DNA from: Chrysoporthe austroafricana
Taxonomy: Eukaryota; Ascomycota; Sordariomycetes; Diaporthales; Cryphonectriaceae
Direction of reading: 5' to 3'
NCBI GenBank assembly: GCA_001051155.2
Contig: JYIP02000007.1
Coordinates: 684,342 to 748,341, forward strand
DNA length: 64,000 nucleotides
Shown here: piece by piece, positions 22,281 to 32,170 of the stretch
Layout of the letters: the number at the start of each line of letters is the position of its first letter
Numbering within the stretch: the stretch's first letter is position 1
Program-made: the position numbers and the translations under genes
Notes under the pieces: model-generated
Database searches by the model: none
The model's input: only the letters and a program-made list of their open reading frames with translations
What the model was told of the DNA's origin: nothing

Positions 22281-23629
22281 TTACGAGGCCTGGGGAGGTT
22301 CCGAGAGCGTATCTGATGATTCATAACCACCTTCCGCCTGGCTGCCGTTCTTTGGCTTGGGCGACCCCACGGACGGTTTCGCCGAGCCCAGCTTGAGCTT
22401 CTTGGCGGGCGAGGGCTGCTTCGCCGTGGCCTTCTTCGGCGCGACCTGGACCGTCGACTTCTTGTCCTCGTCCTCCTCGTCGTCGTCGACCTTGGACTCT
22501 ACGCTGAGGAAGGAGTTGGTCTTGACCTTCTCCTTGTCCTTCTTCGGCTTGTTCTTGAGGAGGATCTTGGTCGGCGCGCCCTTGAGCTTCTTGACCTTCT
22601 TCTTGGGGTTGGCCGGGTCGGAGTCCTGGTCCTCGTCGAACTCGTCGCCGTCCCGCTTGCGGGGGCTGCCGGCCCGCGAGCCGTTGACGGGCGTGCCCTT
22701 CTGGCTGGAGGGCGGGGTGGCGTCGTTGTTGACGCTGCCGCCACCGTTGGTGATCTTCTGGGACGCGACACGGCTCGCGTTCCTGCCGCTGTTGCCTATG
22801 CAGGCGCCCATGTGGTTGTTGAGGCGGGTGACGAGGATGCAGCGCTTGCACTTGCTGCAGGTCGCGGAGGGGAAGGACAGGACGTTCGGGGGCCGCTGGC
22901 CGTCGGGCGTGGGCGTTACGGTGCCGTCGACGCTAGCGTCCAGCTTCTTCTCCATGTCCTTCTTCTTCTTGCCCCGGCCGGGCCCCGGCGCGACCCACGT
23001 CTGGCCGTAGATGTCGTAGCCGGGCTTGTCGATGTAGGGGTGCTTCTTGCAGTAGATGACGCCCGGGTCGGGCTTCTGGGCGCCCCGGCCGTCCGTCGGG
23101 TGCAGCAGCCGCGGGAGGTGGCAGCGGGGGCACAGGATGTCCCTCGTGGTCTGCAGCGGGTTCGCCTTGAGGTACACCTTGCCGTCCTCGTAGATGGCAG
23201 CGTCGGTCTCGGTGCGGATGTCTGGGCGCGGGTCGGTGTCGGAGGCGTCGGCGGCGTCGGCGGCGAGCTTCTCGACCTTGATGGCGGCCGTGTTCGCGCG
23301 GGACATCTTCTCCGAGCGGTGCACCTCGAGGCAGAGGTCGAATATGACGTTGTAGAATATGTCGTCGAGGACCGAATGTGACTGCAGGGCGCTCAGGTTC
23401 AGCGCGAGGGGCCCAGTGTGTGAGTGAGGGAACGGGGAGGCGAGGAGGGAGGAGGGAGGGAGGCGCATCCGAGGGGCGACGCCCGCGCTGCGTGCTCGGG
23501 GGTAGGGGGAAGAGGAGGAGGAGGAGGAGGAGGAGGTCGTCTTACAAGCCTGTCCAAGATGGTGCTGTCTTCTGCTGCGACGATGATCTCGGCCCTGCCC
23601 GTCAGGGCGTCGACGGGGGCGACATCCAT
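22281..23629 (-). CDS. SGF11: SAGA deubiquitinase-module subunit SGF11
   Basis: Subunit that ties the H2B deubiquitinase Ubp8 into SAGA. Exons 23629-23546 and 23381-22281 give 394 residues; the 164-nt intron is phase 0 (GTAAGA donor, GCTGAAC branch, CAG acceptor). The splice joins ILDRL to SHSVLDDIFYNVIFDLCLEVHR, forming the long N-terminal helix by which Sgf11 binds Ubp8/Sus1. The Sgf11-type zinc finger is C203-x2-C206-x11-H218-x3-C222, with flanking basic residues that in yeast contact the nucleosome acidic patch. Between helix and finger is a second cysteine group (C112-x2-C115..C139-x2-H142) absent from the short yeast protein. The C-terminal ~150 residues are a disordered Lys/Ser/Asp-rich tail. 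The protein is about four times longer than yeast Sgf11 (99 residues). The first exon is less certain than the rest. Confidence 0.85.
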
Positions 23630-24154
23630 GATGGCAGAGGTTGGTGCAGCAGGCGGAAGGCTGGATGGAGGTCGGGGGCCGGAGGACGCAGGAACGAGAT
23701 GGGTTCTGGATCGTGTGCGCCAGGAAGAATGCTGGGTGCTGAGGTCGATGGGGAATTACCTAAAAAAAATTGGACTCCCGGGAAGGCTGACAGATTATTT
23801 ATTTAGTCGGGTGGTGATGGAGGCTTGAGGTCCCTGCAGGGCAGAGTCGCAAACAAGTGTGCTGGAAATCTGGTTTAGTTGATTTGACGAAACTGCTTGG
23901 TTCTCTTCTATCCTGTTTAGAGTTAAAGGGCCCAGGCCGCACGCACTATTGCGGCTATGGGACCACTGGGACCTACCACCCACCTGCCCAGTAGGGCGCA
24001 GCAGGAGCCCCAGAGCCAAGCCTCACAGCGGGAACGACCCCTGGACGACACGCGCTGACAGGGCACACGACAGGGCCCACAGCATCTGAAGGAGGGCTCT
24101 AAGCTTTGCCATGGCCTCGACAGCCACCAGCGTCTCGACAGAGCTGGGAGACCT

Positions 24155-24183
24155 GTTTTTTCTCTTTTTTTTTTTTTTTTTTT
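24155..24183. repeat. Poly-T tract
   Basis: About 28 bases, nearly all T, with one short TCTC interruption, in the SGF11/NAA50 intergenic region. Confidence 0.9.
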
Positions 24184-24318
24184 GTCACATTCGTTTTCTC
24201 TCTCTGAATATCTCGTCTACGTTCAGAGCCAGAAATTTGTGACATGTATCCAGAAGATTGTCTTCGATGTGTCAGTTCATGTTCTGGTGGCTTGAAACTG
24301 GACACACCCACTTTTCAA

Positions 24319-24354
24319 CGGCTCCAGCTACGGCTCCAGCTACGGCTCCAGCTA
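24319..24354. repeat. Three perfect tandem copies of a 12-base unit
   Basis: Unit CGGCTCCAGCTA repeated three times without mismatch; each unit contains AGCT. Confidence 0.9.
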
Positions 24355-24487
24355 CGTCACTAATGAATGCCCATGAGCAGGCCTGGGTTCTCGAGGCATC
24401 GTCTCCCACAGCAGCAAGGCTAGAGAACATGTACGAAAAAGAAAACCAAAAAAATAAGATAAATTTAATCCAGTAAATACAAGTATT

Positions 24488-24537
24488 TCTATTTTCTTTC
24501 TTTCTTTATAAAAAAAAGAAAAAGAAAGAAAGAAAAA
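24488..24537. repeat. CTTT run facing an AAAG run (potential hairpin)
   Basis: A CTTTCTTTCTTT arm is followed after TATAAAA by an AAAGAAAGAAAG arm, so the stretch could fold on itself or act as an A/T-rich nucleosome-poor tract. Confidence 0.7.
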
Positions 24538-24848
24538 GCCACAATTAAATATCAACCTCGAACAGTCCAGGCGGCGCTCTGGCCACTCCGTCCTCGATCC
24601 CTGAACGCTGACCATGCTCGTGGGTTCAATTACTTAAACAATAATTCCCCATTCATTCCCCACGGACAAGACCCAAGATTCCAGATGCGCATCGTGTCAA
24701 CACCAGCGTACACAACACCTAAACACTCAGCACCCAGCACCCAGCACTAGGAGACAGATCATGGCCTCTATATGACCCACCCACCTCGTCGACAGCCCTC
24801 TTCTCCCCCGAGCCTGCGAGCCCTCCACGGCTCGCCGTCCGCGCAAAC

Positions 24849-26108
24849 ATGACACGCACAGCACAGGGCCAGCCCTCGATCCTCTCCTTCTTCCACAAGC
24901 AGCAGCAGCCGCCGAGATACGCCCAACCACCACCACCAGCGGCAGCGGCAGCGGCACCAGCACCAGCACCACCACAGCCCGTCCAGGCCGCCGCCCAGCC
25001 GCCTCCTCCCGCGCCGCCCCCACCCCCAGCAGCGCCCCGAACCGCCGCCGGGCACGCGACACCAGGCCTCCCCCCCCTGGCTCCGGCGGCGGCGGCGGCG
25101 GCGGCAGCAACGATCCCGTCCCCCCACCCGTGCGCCTCCATCGTTCCCGTGGTCGAGGCCCATGTCCCAGCCCTCCGCCGCATCAACGCCCTCCTCCTGC
25201 CCGTCAACTACTCCGACTCCTTCTACCAGGCGCTGCTGGACCCCTCCGCCTCGGGCCTCTTCAGCCGCGCTATCCTCTGGCGGGACGACGACGACGGCGA
25301 CTCCCCCGCCAAGGTCGTCGGCGGGCTCGTCTGCCGCCTCGAGCCCAGCCCCTTCGACCCCGCCACCGGCCGCTACGACGCCGCCCGCGCCCCGCGCCCC
25401 GGCGCCCCCGGCACCCCCGCCCCCCCGCGGCCCGGCGAGCCCTGCGCCCTGTACATCCAGAGCCTGGTGCTACTCGCGCCGTACCGCGGCCTGGGGCTCG
25501 CGGGCGCCGCGCTGGAGGGGATTCTGGACGCGGCGCGGGCGGCGGCGGCCGCCGCCGCCGCGGTGGAGTGGGCGTACGCGCACGTGTGGACCGAGAACGA
25601 GGCCGGGCTCGGCTGGTACGCGCGGCGCGGGTTCGAGAGGGACGGGTTCCTGGAGAGGTACTACTGGAAGCTGCGGCCGGACACCGCGTGGATCGTCAAG
25701 CGGCGCGTCGGGCCGGGGGCCGGGCCGCCGCGGCGGGACGGGGACGGGGAGGGGGACGGGGCTGGGGCCGGCCGGCAGGCTGAGGCCGTCGGCGTCCCGG
25801 CGAGCGTCACGGCCGCGGCTGTGAACCTGCCCGGGTTCGCGGCGGCGGCGGCACCACCGGCAGCGGGCGGTCCGCCACAGCCGACGACGACGGCGACACG
25901 CCCGCCGCCGCCGGCGTCCTCGTCGCTGTCCTTCCAGAATAAGCGGCCCGACATGGAGTGGAACGACCTGCCCGACGAGATGGTCACCTCCAGGAACAGC
26001 TCCCGGAGCGACCTGCTCCAGCCGCCGTCCGGGTCGAGCTCCCGGAGTAGCTCGACGGGGCGCAGGAAGAAGGACAGGGCGTACCCGACCGCGGCCTTCG
26101 GCAACTGA
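24849..26108 (+). CDS. NAA50/San-type N-terminal acetyltransferase with long extensions and a PIP-box
   Basis: GNAT-fold acetyltransferase resembling NAA50, the NatE catalytic subunit that acetylates protein N-termini and in animals is needed for sister-chromatid cohesion. Single exon, 419 residues; NAA50 is usually about 170. The catalytic core (about 105-285) has LLPVNYSDSFY (NAA50: FPVSYND-FY), the substrate tyrosine in LYIQSLVLLAPYR (Tyr202), the acetyl-CoA loop RGLGLA (213-218) and the histidine in AHVWTENEAGLGWY (His245), followed by RRGFERDGF and a YYW motif. A proline/glycine-rich loop of about 40 residues is inserted before LYIQS. The N-terminal ~95 residues are P/A/Q-rich and carry QPSILSFF at 8-15, a textbook PCNA-interaction box. 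The C-terminal ~130 residues are low-complexity, with the conserved-looking block KRPDMEWNDLPDEM. The core assignment is strong; the PCNA link is inference. Confidence 0.88.
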   Translation: MTRTAQGQPSILSFFHKQQQPPRYAQPPPPAAAAAAPAPAPPQPVQAAAQPPPPAPPPPPAAPRTAAGHATPGLPPLAPAAAAAAAATIPSPHPCASIVPVVEAHVPALRRINALLLPVNYSDSFYQALLDPSASGLFSRAILWRDDDDGDSPAKVVGGLVCRLEPSPFDPATGRYDAARAPRPGAPGTPAPPRPGEPCALYIQSLVLLAPYRGLGLAGAALEGILDAARAAAAAAAAVEWAYAHVWTENEAGLGWYARRGFERDGFLERYYWKLRPDTAWIVKRRVGPGAGPPRRDGDGEGDGAGAGRQAEAVGVPASVTAAAVNLPGFAAAAAPPAAGGPPQPTTTATRPPPPASSSLSFQNKRPDMEWNDLPDEMVTSRNSSRSDLLQPPSGSSSRSSSTGRRKKDRAYPTAAFGN

Positions 26109-27296
26109 GGTAGGATAATCGGGAGGGATGGCTGTGGGGGACTGGATGGTACGTCTTTCTGGATTGGGTCACCCGGGTGGTTTTACTAGGTCTACTGGGA
26201 AGACGAGCCTCTTGGGAGAAAGGCACAAAAGATGTCCTGCTAGGAGACCGGCGTGCTGACAGAAGCCGTCGGTCTGACCTCGCTTGAGCAAGAGCTGGCA
26301 TTTGGGTATAGAACTATGGCATAGATAGACTCAGTTCCTCTACTGCATCAGACCACTCGGGCGCGGCTCAAGACGCCCTTCAATTATGTCGGCCAAGCAC
26401 TTGCCATACTAGATCTGCTCTCCTCAGCTCTTTCCGCTTGGTTATTTGTTCAATACGGAGACAGCAAGCTCCGGGATCAAGGTATCCCGCGTCAAGACTC
26501 TCAGAAAGGCCAAATGAGGAGGCCTTGAAGTAGTTGGGCGAAAGGAGGCGGGGTTCTTTCGCACAAGACAGACATGCGGTGATCACAAATGCAGCAAACG
26601 GACGTGATCTATAGTTCGGAGACAATGCAATCCATTGTTTTATACACACTTCTAGCCAAAGCTGCCCGCTGACAGGTTCGGCGAGACCAGAAGACTATCG
26701 CAGTCTTGAAGGGGCCCGAGACCGTTCATTTCTGCATCGCAAAGGCGTGTCGCCGGCATGAACTATGTCCTTTCCAAGTGGAGCGCCGGGCTTCTCGCCT
26801 GCGGCCAGCTCGCGACTGTGGGCATACTCTTCTCGACGCTCTCTCCTTTTCATTTCTTCTTCGTTTTTCTTCTTTTCTTTTTCTCCTGCTCTTCTGCTCT
26901 CTGCCTCTCGTGTCAGCTCTCCGTCTCATTTTTCTTTTTTTTTAACTGCCGCCCTCTCTTTGGCTTCCTTCCTCGTCCACGGCCCAGTGAGATCAGGCTT
27001 CCAGAAAAGCCGGGTATCATGTTCACGAAACGCCCCATCTTTTGCAACCCATAATGCTAATGCTGAGGCCGATGCCTCGGCTTCGAGAGCCGACGCATCG
27101 AGGCTGGACAGACGCGCCACGCCTTGACGCAATGTCCGATGCTGAAACGCGGCGAGAAAAAAATAGAACAAGGATGGCAAATGTGCAAGTCCGAGGTCGA
27201 TGAAGGATATTCTACTACTGGCCGCCATCACGGCGGTTGTTGAATGCTGATGGATTGGGAAGGGGAAATCAAACAAGGGATGGATCGGTCGGCGAA
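26109..27296. other. Tail-to-tail gap, NAA50-like to Red1-like gene
   Basis: 1.19 kb without a supported gene. A T-rich stretch (about 26840-26945) gives a spurious hydrophobic frame. Nothing else recognised. Confidence 0.55.
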
Positions 27297-30200
27297 TCAA
27301 AGGCTGACGCCTTCAAGATGAAGGATCTTGGAGGGGTCGCTGATAAACTGCCGACGGAAGTCGACAATGGCTTGGGCGATTGTTCGGAAGTCTCTGACCT
27401 TGGACTTTTGGAACTGCGCTACCATCTTTCGAAGCTCGTTATTGAACTTCTTCTTCTCGTCGCCATTAAACTCATCAGAGCTCCCGAGCTCCAGGATAAT
27501 CTCGTTATCTAGTTGGACGAGTCCCAGTCAGCTTTTGAGGGGCGTGCCCGATGTGAAGTAGCTAGAGTTAGTGGAGCCTTCCCGAGGAAACGAACTCACC
27601 CGGGGCAACGATGGATTGGAAGTGTTGAAATTGGCAGGCATCCCCCCGAGGGCAGTCGTGTCCTTCCCATTCGTCAGGGCACATCTCCTTGTTAGGATCA
27701 ATCCTGTTACTGTAGGTCAATGACTTCAGTCCACCAGTGACACTGTGACTATATTCTGGATGAAATCGGTAGGCGTGGAAATATCGCAACGGACTCTCGT
27801 ACGGAGCGAACGAGGTCTGTAAGGATGGAGAGGAGTCGTCGGCAGCCTTTACATTAGTTAGATGTCTGTCAGTAGGACGGGAGCAAACGACGTGTACTTC
27901 TCTGGCTGTTTCCACCGGTTTCGCCTGTTGTTTGATGGAGGCATCATCGTTGGGAACTCTCGTTTCGGAGATGTGGGCTGGCCGGGCTGGCTGAGCCGTG
28001 TTGGTCTGCTGTACTTGTACAGGCGTCAGGGCGGCGCTGTTATTAGCAATCTCGGGAGTCGCAGGACTCGTTGACTTGGAGGCTTCCCCAGTATGATCCT
28101 CGACCTGGGCGTCTGGTGGTTCATAATCATCAGACAGGCTTGAATCAATGACAGCTGACTCCTCTTGACACACTCTAGGGGCATCAATGGAAGCTTCTGC
28201 CGGCGGGGGGTCAACCTCGGATGTATGCCGTTCCTCAGTAGCAGATGGAAGGCCGGTTGAGACGACCTCGAGGGCGGTGTTGTCGATAGTGGCAAGGAAT
28301 GCATCTGCAATAGCCTCGGCTTCATCTGTCACCGTGTCCGAGACTTCAATGTCCATAGGCTGTAACTGGGAGCTGCCATCCGAGGAGTCTCGCCCCGAAG
28401 CTGCCTGCTCGGGGACATCAGCAGACCCAGGGGCCGGCTCAGCCTCTTGAGGCTCTTCGCTCATCATCTCTTCTTCGGCCATATCGTTATTAATCTCCGC
28501 CTCGAGCCTCATCATCTCCTCTCGAATACGCCGCAGCCGTTCTTCTTTCTCCAACAATTTTGCGGACTTCACGGGAAGTGACGCACTCGAGACTCTGCTG
28601 CGACGCTCATTCTCAGGCTGGCGAGTCGCTATTGCCAGGCCCGGCAGGGGTCCTGGTGCGGCGGCAGCTCGAGCTCCTTGAAGCACGCGTGCAGATGGGC
28701 CGTTCTCATCATCCACATCGCTGGCTGAAACTACCCGGCGCATTGCAGGCTTGACCGACCGCTCGGTGGGGGTGGCGTCACCAGTGCTGGGTGTTTGGGG
28801 TGTGACAGATCCCTTCTTTGGCTTGGCCTTGGCTCGGGCCTCTGCCTCCTCAATTCTTCGCCTCAACTCCTCAATAGCCTTCTCCTTCGCTTCCAGATCT
28901 CCGTTGGCAGTCTTACCTGCCATTGCGGACACAGGGCTGGATATTGGCCGTGCAGAGGCTGTGTTAGTTAGGGGAGGATAGTCCCGGATTGACAGGCCGC
29001 GCCTAGGCAGGGTCGAACTCTGTGGTGTTGGCACGGGGGAGTCCTCGGTGGCCGAGTCAACTTCCATCTCGACATCTTCCTCGTCCTCATCCTCATCATC
29101 ACTGACGCTGATAACAAGCGACGAGTTCTGTCGGTTGGCAAGTGACGGTCGCTTGAAGGCGGGCGCAGGAGAGTCCATGAAGTCCGCAGCCACAGGGCGC
29201 TTTCGGTGATTGAGCTGCTGGTGTCCTCGGGGTCCGGACGGAAGACTTGGTATGCCGGGGCTTGGCGCCGCAGACAACGGCCGCTGAGGCGTTGCCGATT
29301 TTGAGGTTGGATCCTGAAGGGGGGCAGAATGCGCCTCCGAGGGCAGAGGGCTACCGGAGACCGAAGAGGGCTTTGCTGGCGATTGTGTATCTATCGTAGG
29401 CACCTGTGGGGTCGCTGGCTTCTGAACAATATTGTATCCTGGCGGTTGTGACTCTGAGTTTTTCTGGTTGGTCTTCTGTGCACCCCTAGCCTTGATCAAG
29501 GCCATTTTCTGTTGCAAGAGACGATCCTTCTCGGCTCGAGTTTTGGGAACTGTCGTCGTGGCAGCTGGACTCGGACCAGAAGAGTTAGAATCACCATTCG
29601 GATCGGCTTCACCTCCCGCATTGCTGCTTGCAACAGCGGCCTTGGCCTTCTTCTCGGCCAAAAGACGAGCAATTCTATCTTTCCGCTCTTCCTGCTTCTT
29701 CGCCATCGTGTCCGCCGCGGTCGGCTGTGGCGCCTGTTTGCTGGGCTCCTGATGATCCTTTTCTGGAGATGCGGCCGGCTTTTCGGAAGTCGTAGAGGGG
29801 GGCGAGTCCGTAGGCAAATTTAGCTGAGTGAACAAGTCTTTGATGAGACTTCCATCAAAGCCTTCATCAATGTATGTTTGATACTTAACACCGTGTGGCA
29901 AGAGTCTCAGGATAGCCTTCTTGGCTTCATTGTGGGCTTCAGCGACACTGCCAAAGGACTGCAGTGGGGTTGCCCCACTTGTGTTCTGCACAGAGACGGA
30001 ATTGTTGCTGTCTCGTCCGACGACAACCGCTGAGACTGCAGCTTGCGCCGCAACTGGAGGGGAGACAGCTCTCACAGCTTGGCCAGCTGGAAGGTCTTGT
30101 GCTTGCGTTACAGCTAGTGGCGGTCAGCACTCTGCCTTGTAGTTTTCTGACCAGTGGACATACCTTGCGTGCCGGCTTCTGTTTCATAGTCGTGCTGAAT

Positions 30201-31013
30201 TTCAGCCGGCGATAGGTGTGGAGAGTACGATCCCGTACGGTCCCGCTCCGCTTGCTGAGCTGGCTTGGCGCTACCTTGAAGCTGTGCTGCGTGACCAGTA
30301 GCGGCCTTATTGACCGCAGTTGGCGCTTCTTCCATGTCGGTGTCGTAAAAATTTGGTTCTTGGTCTGATCCATCGGCATCGTCGCCCTCGGCAGCCTTCG
30401 CAGGTGGAGCTGCAGGCTCATGGCTTCCGGATGGCTGGTTCGAGACATCGTCATAGAGATCATCAAAGTAGCCATCGCTGATCTCACCTTCGTCCTGGGA
30501 CTCGGTGTCGCCCGCCTGGGGCTTAGGCTGCTCCTTCGACTGCTCTTTCGGCTGAGGCTTGGGCTCGCCCTTGCTCTGCTCTTCCGGTTTAGACGGCCGG
30601 GATTGCGCCGCAGGTTGCGAAATCTGCGGGACGGGCGCCTCCGCCTGAGGAGATGTGTATGCGAGAGGAGTCGAGTGAGGCGGCTGCGATGGAGTGTAGG
30701 AAGGGAACTGGGCTAGGGGGGCGACCGATGGGTAACCTCCCTGATTCCAGGAGTGCTGGAACGGCACAGGAAAGGGCGGTCCGGATGACGGAGTGCCCAG
30801 GCCGGGTATAGTCTCGACATTGCGCTCGTATGCCGACTGCGAGGCGGTGTAGTAGCTGTTGGTCGTGGGCGTAAACGGCTGAGGAGGAAGCGGGTGAGGC
30901 GATTGCTGGGCTCCGTACCCATTCGCAGGAGGATATGCGCCGTAAGGTTGGTAGGTGTACGGCTGTTGGGGAGGCTGGCCCTGGAAGGGCAGTCCGTACG
31001 GGTATTGAGACAT
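27297..31013 (-). CDS. Red1/ZFC3H1-like zinc-finger protein (putative nuclear RNA-decay adaptor)
   Basis: Exons 31013-30164, 30113-27600 and 27508-27297 give 1,191 residues; introns are 50 nt (GTATGT..TAG) and 91 nt (GTGAGT..TAG), both phase 1. The C-terminal region has a CCCH finger, C1095-x8-C1104-x5-C1110-x3-H1114 (begins CPDEWEGHDC, ends FQH), preceded by FHAYRFHPEYSHSVTGGLKSLTYSNRI. This matches the putative zinc-finger domain of fission-yeast Red1 and human ZFC3H1, which link the Mtr4 helicase to the nuclear exosome (MTREC/PAXT). A helical tail follows (KKKFNNELRKMVAQF and FRRQFISDPSKILH). The first ~280 residues are P/Q/Y-rich; the middle is long and disordered with acidic, Ser-rich and K/E-rich coiled segments. 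A conserved-looking short helix, KYQTYIDEGFDGSLIKDLF, is at about 330-350. Family by finger is fairly sure; the exact Red1 role is inference. Confidence 0.75.
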
Positions 31014-32170
31014 TCTGGGCGCCCCTCAGGGAACGAGAGTTGTTCTGGCAAGATCTTTAACGTGCTGTGGGTGCAAAGGGGTGGCGTGCTGGGTCGTCCT
31101 TGATGCACATTGTTATGCAAAATTAAATGACGAATGGAGGGACGCGTGCGTGCTTATAGGCAGCCCAGAGCCAAACACTCAGATGATTACCCCGACAGGT
31201 CTCTCGTCGCTGTGAGGGTGACACGGGCCTACCCACTGCATGTGTTTTCTGGCGTGGCGGCGACAGAAGCAAAGTGATGCCCCCAGGTGGTGGTGTGGTG
31301 AGGCAGAGGCAATGATGCTTCAAAAGTCCCACGGCGGCAGCGTGATAGGCTCGCACGGATTCTGAGCCCCGCTTCGTGTGAATGTTGGACCTGGGACGCT
31401 GCAAGATTGACTCGAGGGTGAGACCGGTGTTGCTTTTCCTTGATGACAATGGCCGTGTGTGCGAGTGGTCTTTGTTGGGCAGACAAGGGCAAGCTAGGTC
31501 GACATCGTTGTTTGTTGTGGGGGAAAGAATTTGGGTGCTGTCAATGTGAGGTGCGCAAATTGCATGCGGTGGTGCTTGGCGCGGGTGGGCTTCCCAGCGC
31601 CTGGACCACCGTGACCACCCACTATCACCCACTACTGACTGCTGGCCCGTCTTGCACTAGGCAGTTTTCGCAGTCGACAGGGTACAAGGATGCACCTGGG
31701 CCTGGTGGGGCTGGTGGCTGGGCGCCAGGCGCACCCATGCTCAGTTGCTCCGGCGTCATTGGATTTGTTTACTGACCGGGGTTGGCAGCCATTCACGGCA
31801 CAGGCCCCAGTGTAACTAGGTGAGGGAGGTTGGGAAGTTGCGACTCTTCAGCGTTACGACATCACGCCGCCAGAATCTGATCCTTCAGTGCCTGGCTGGG
31901 ACTCTTGCCTGGCCTACGAGCATGAGATCGCGAGCACTTCAATCTGATCCTACGGTCATCGACACCACGGCACCTCGGCGCCCTGATTTCTCTAACGGAC
32001 GGACAGACGAACGCCATTGCTAGGCGCCGGCCCTGCGCGATCGCGTCTCGATGCCTGACGCCCAGAGCCGTTACGCAGTACCTTGATGTTTACACGACCT
32101 CCATGAATGTCCCGCCGCATCCACGACCCACCATCTCCATACTCGCTCACCACCGTCGGCTGTCTTTACG
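31014..32170. promoter_or_regulatory. Divergent promoter region: Red1-like / class II myosin
   Basis: 1.16 kb between start codons facing away from each other; must contain both promoters. No TATA box or repeat is conspicuous. Confidence 0.55.

Larger units (their letters stand above)
23630..24848. promoter_or_regulatory. Divergent promoter region: SGF11 / NAA50-like
   Basis: Contains both promoters by geometry. Simple sequence includes a T tract (24155-24183), three perfect 12-base repeats (24319-24354) and a CTTT/AAAG inverted stretch (about 24488-24537). No gene is seen. Confidence 0.55.

Noticed and set aside
21628..22326. 232-codon plus-strand frame
   Set aside because: Includes the GACC/AACC repeat and overlaps the SGF11 3' end antisense; no features.
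24600..24640. Possible tRNA B-box-like sequence (GGGTTCAAT)
   Set aside because: No matching acceptor stem, A-box or anticodon arm around it.
26758..27054. Hydrophobic 98-codon frame that looks like a membrane protein
   Set aside because: Hydrophobicity comes from T-rich tracts (Phe/Leu/Ser codons), typical of 3' UTR sequence.
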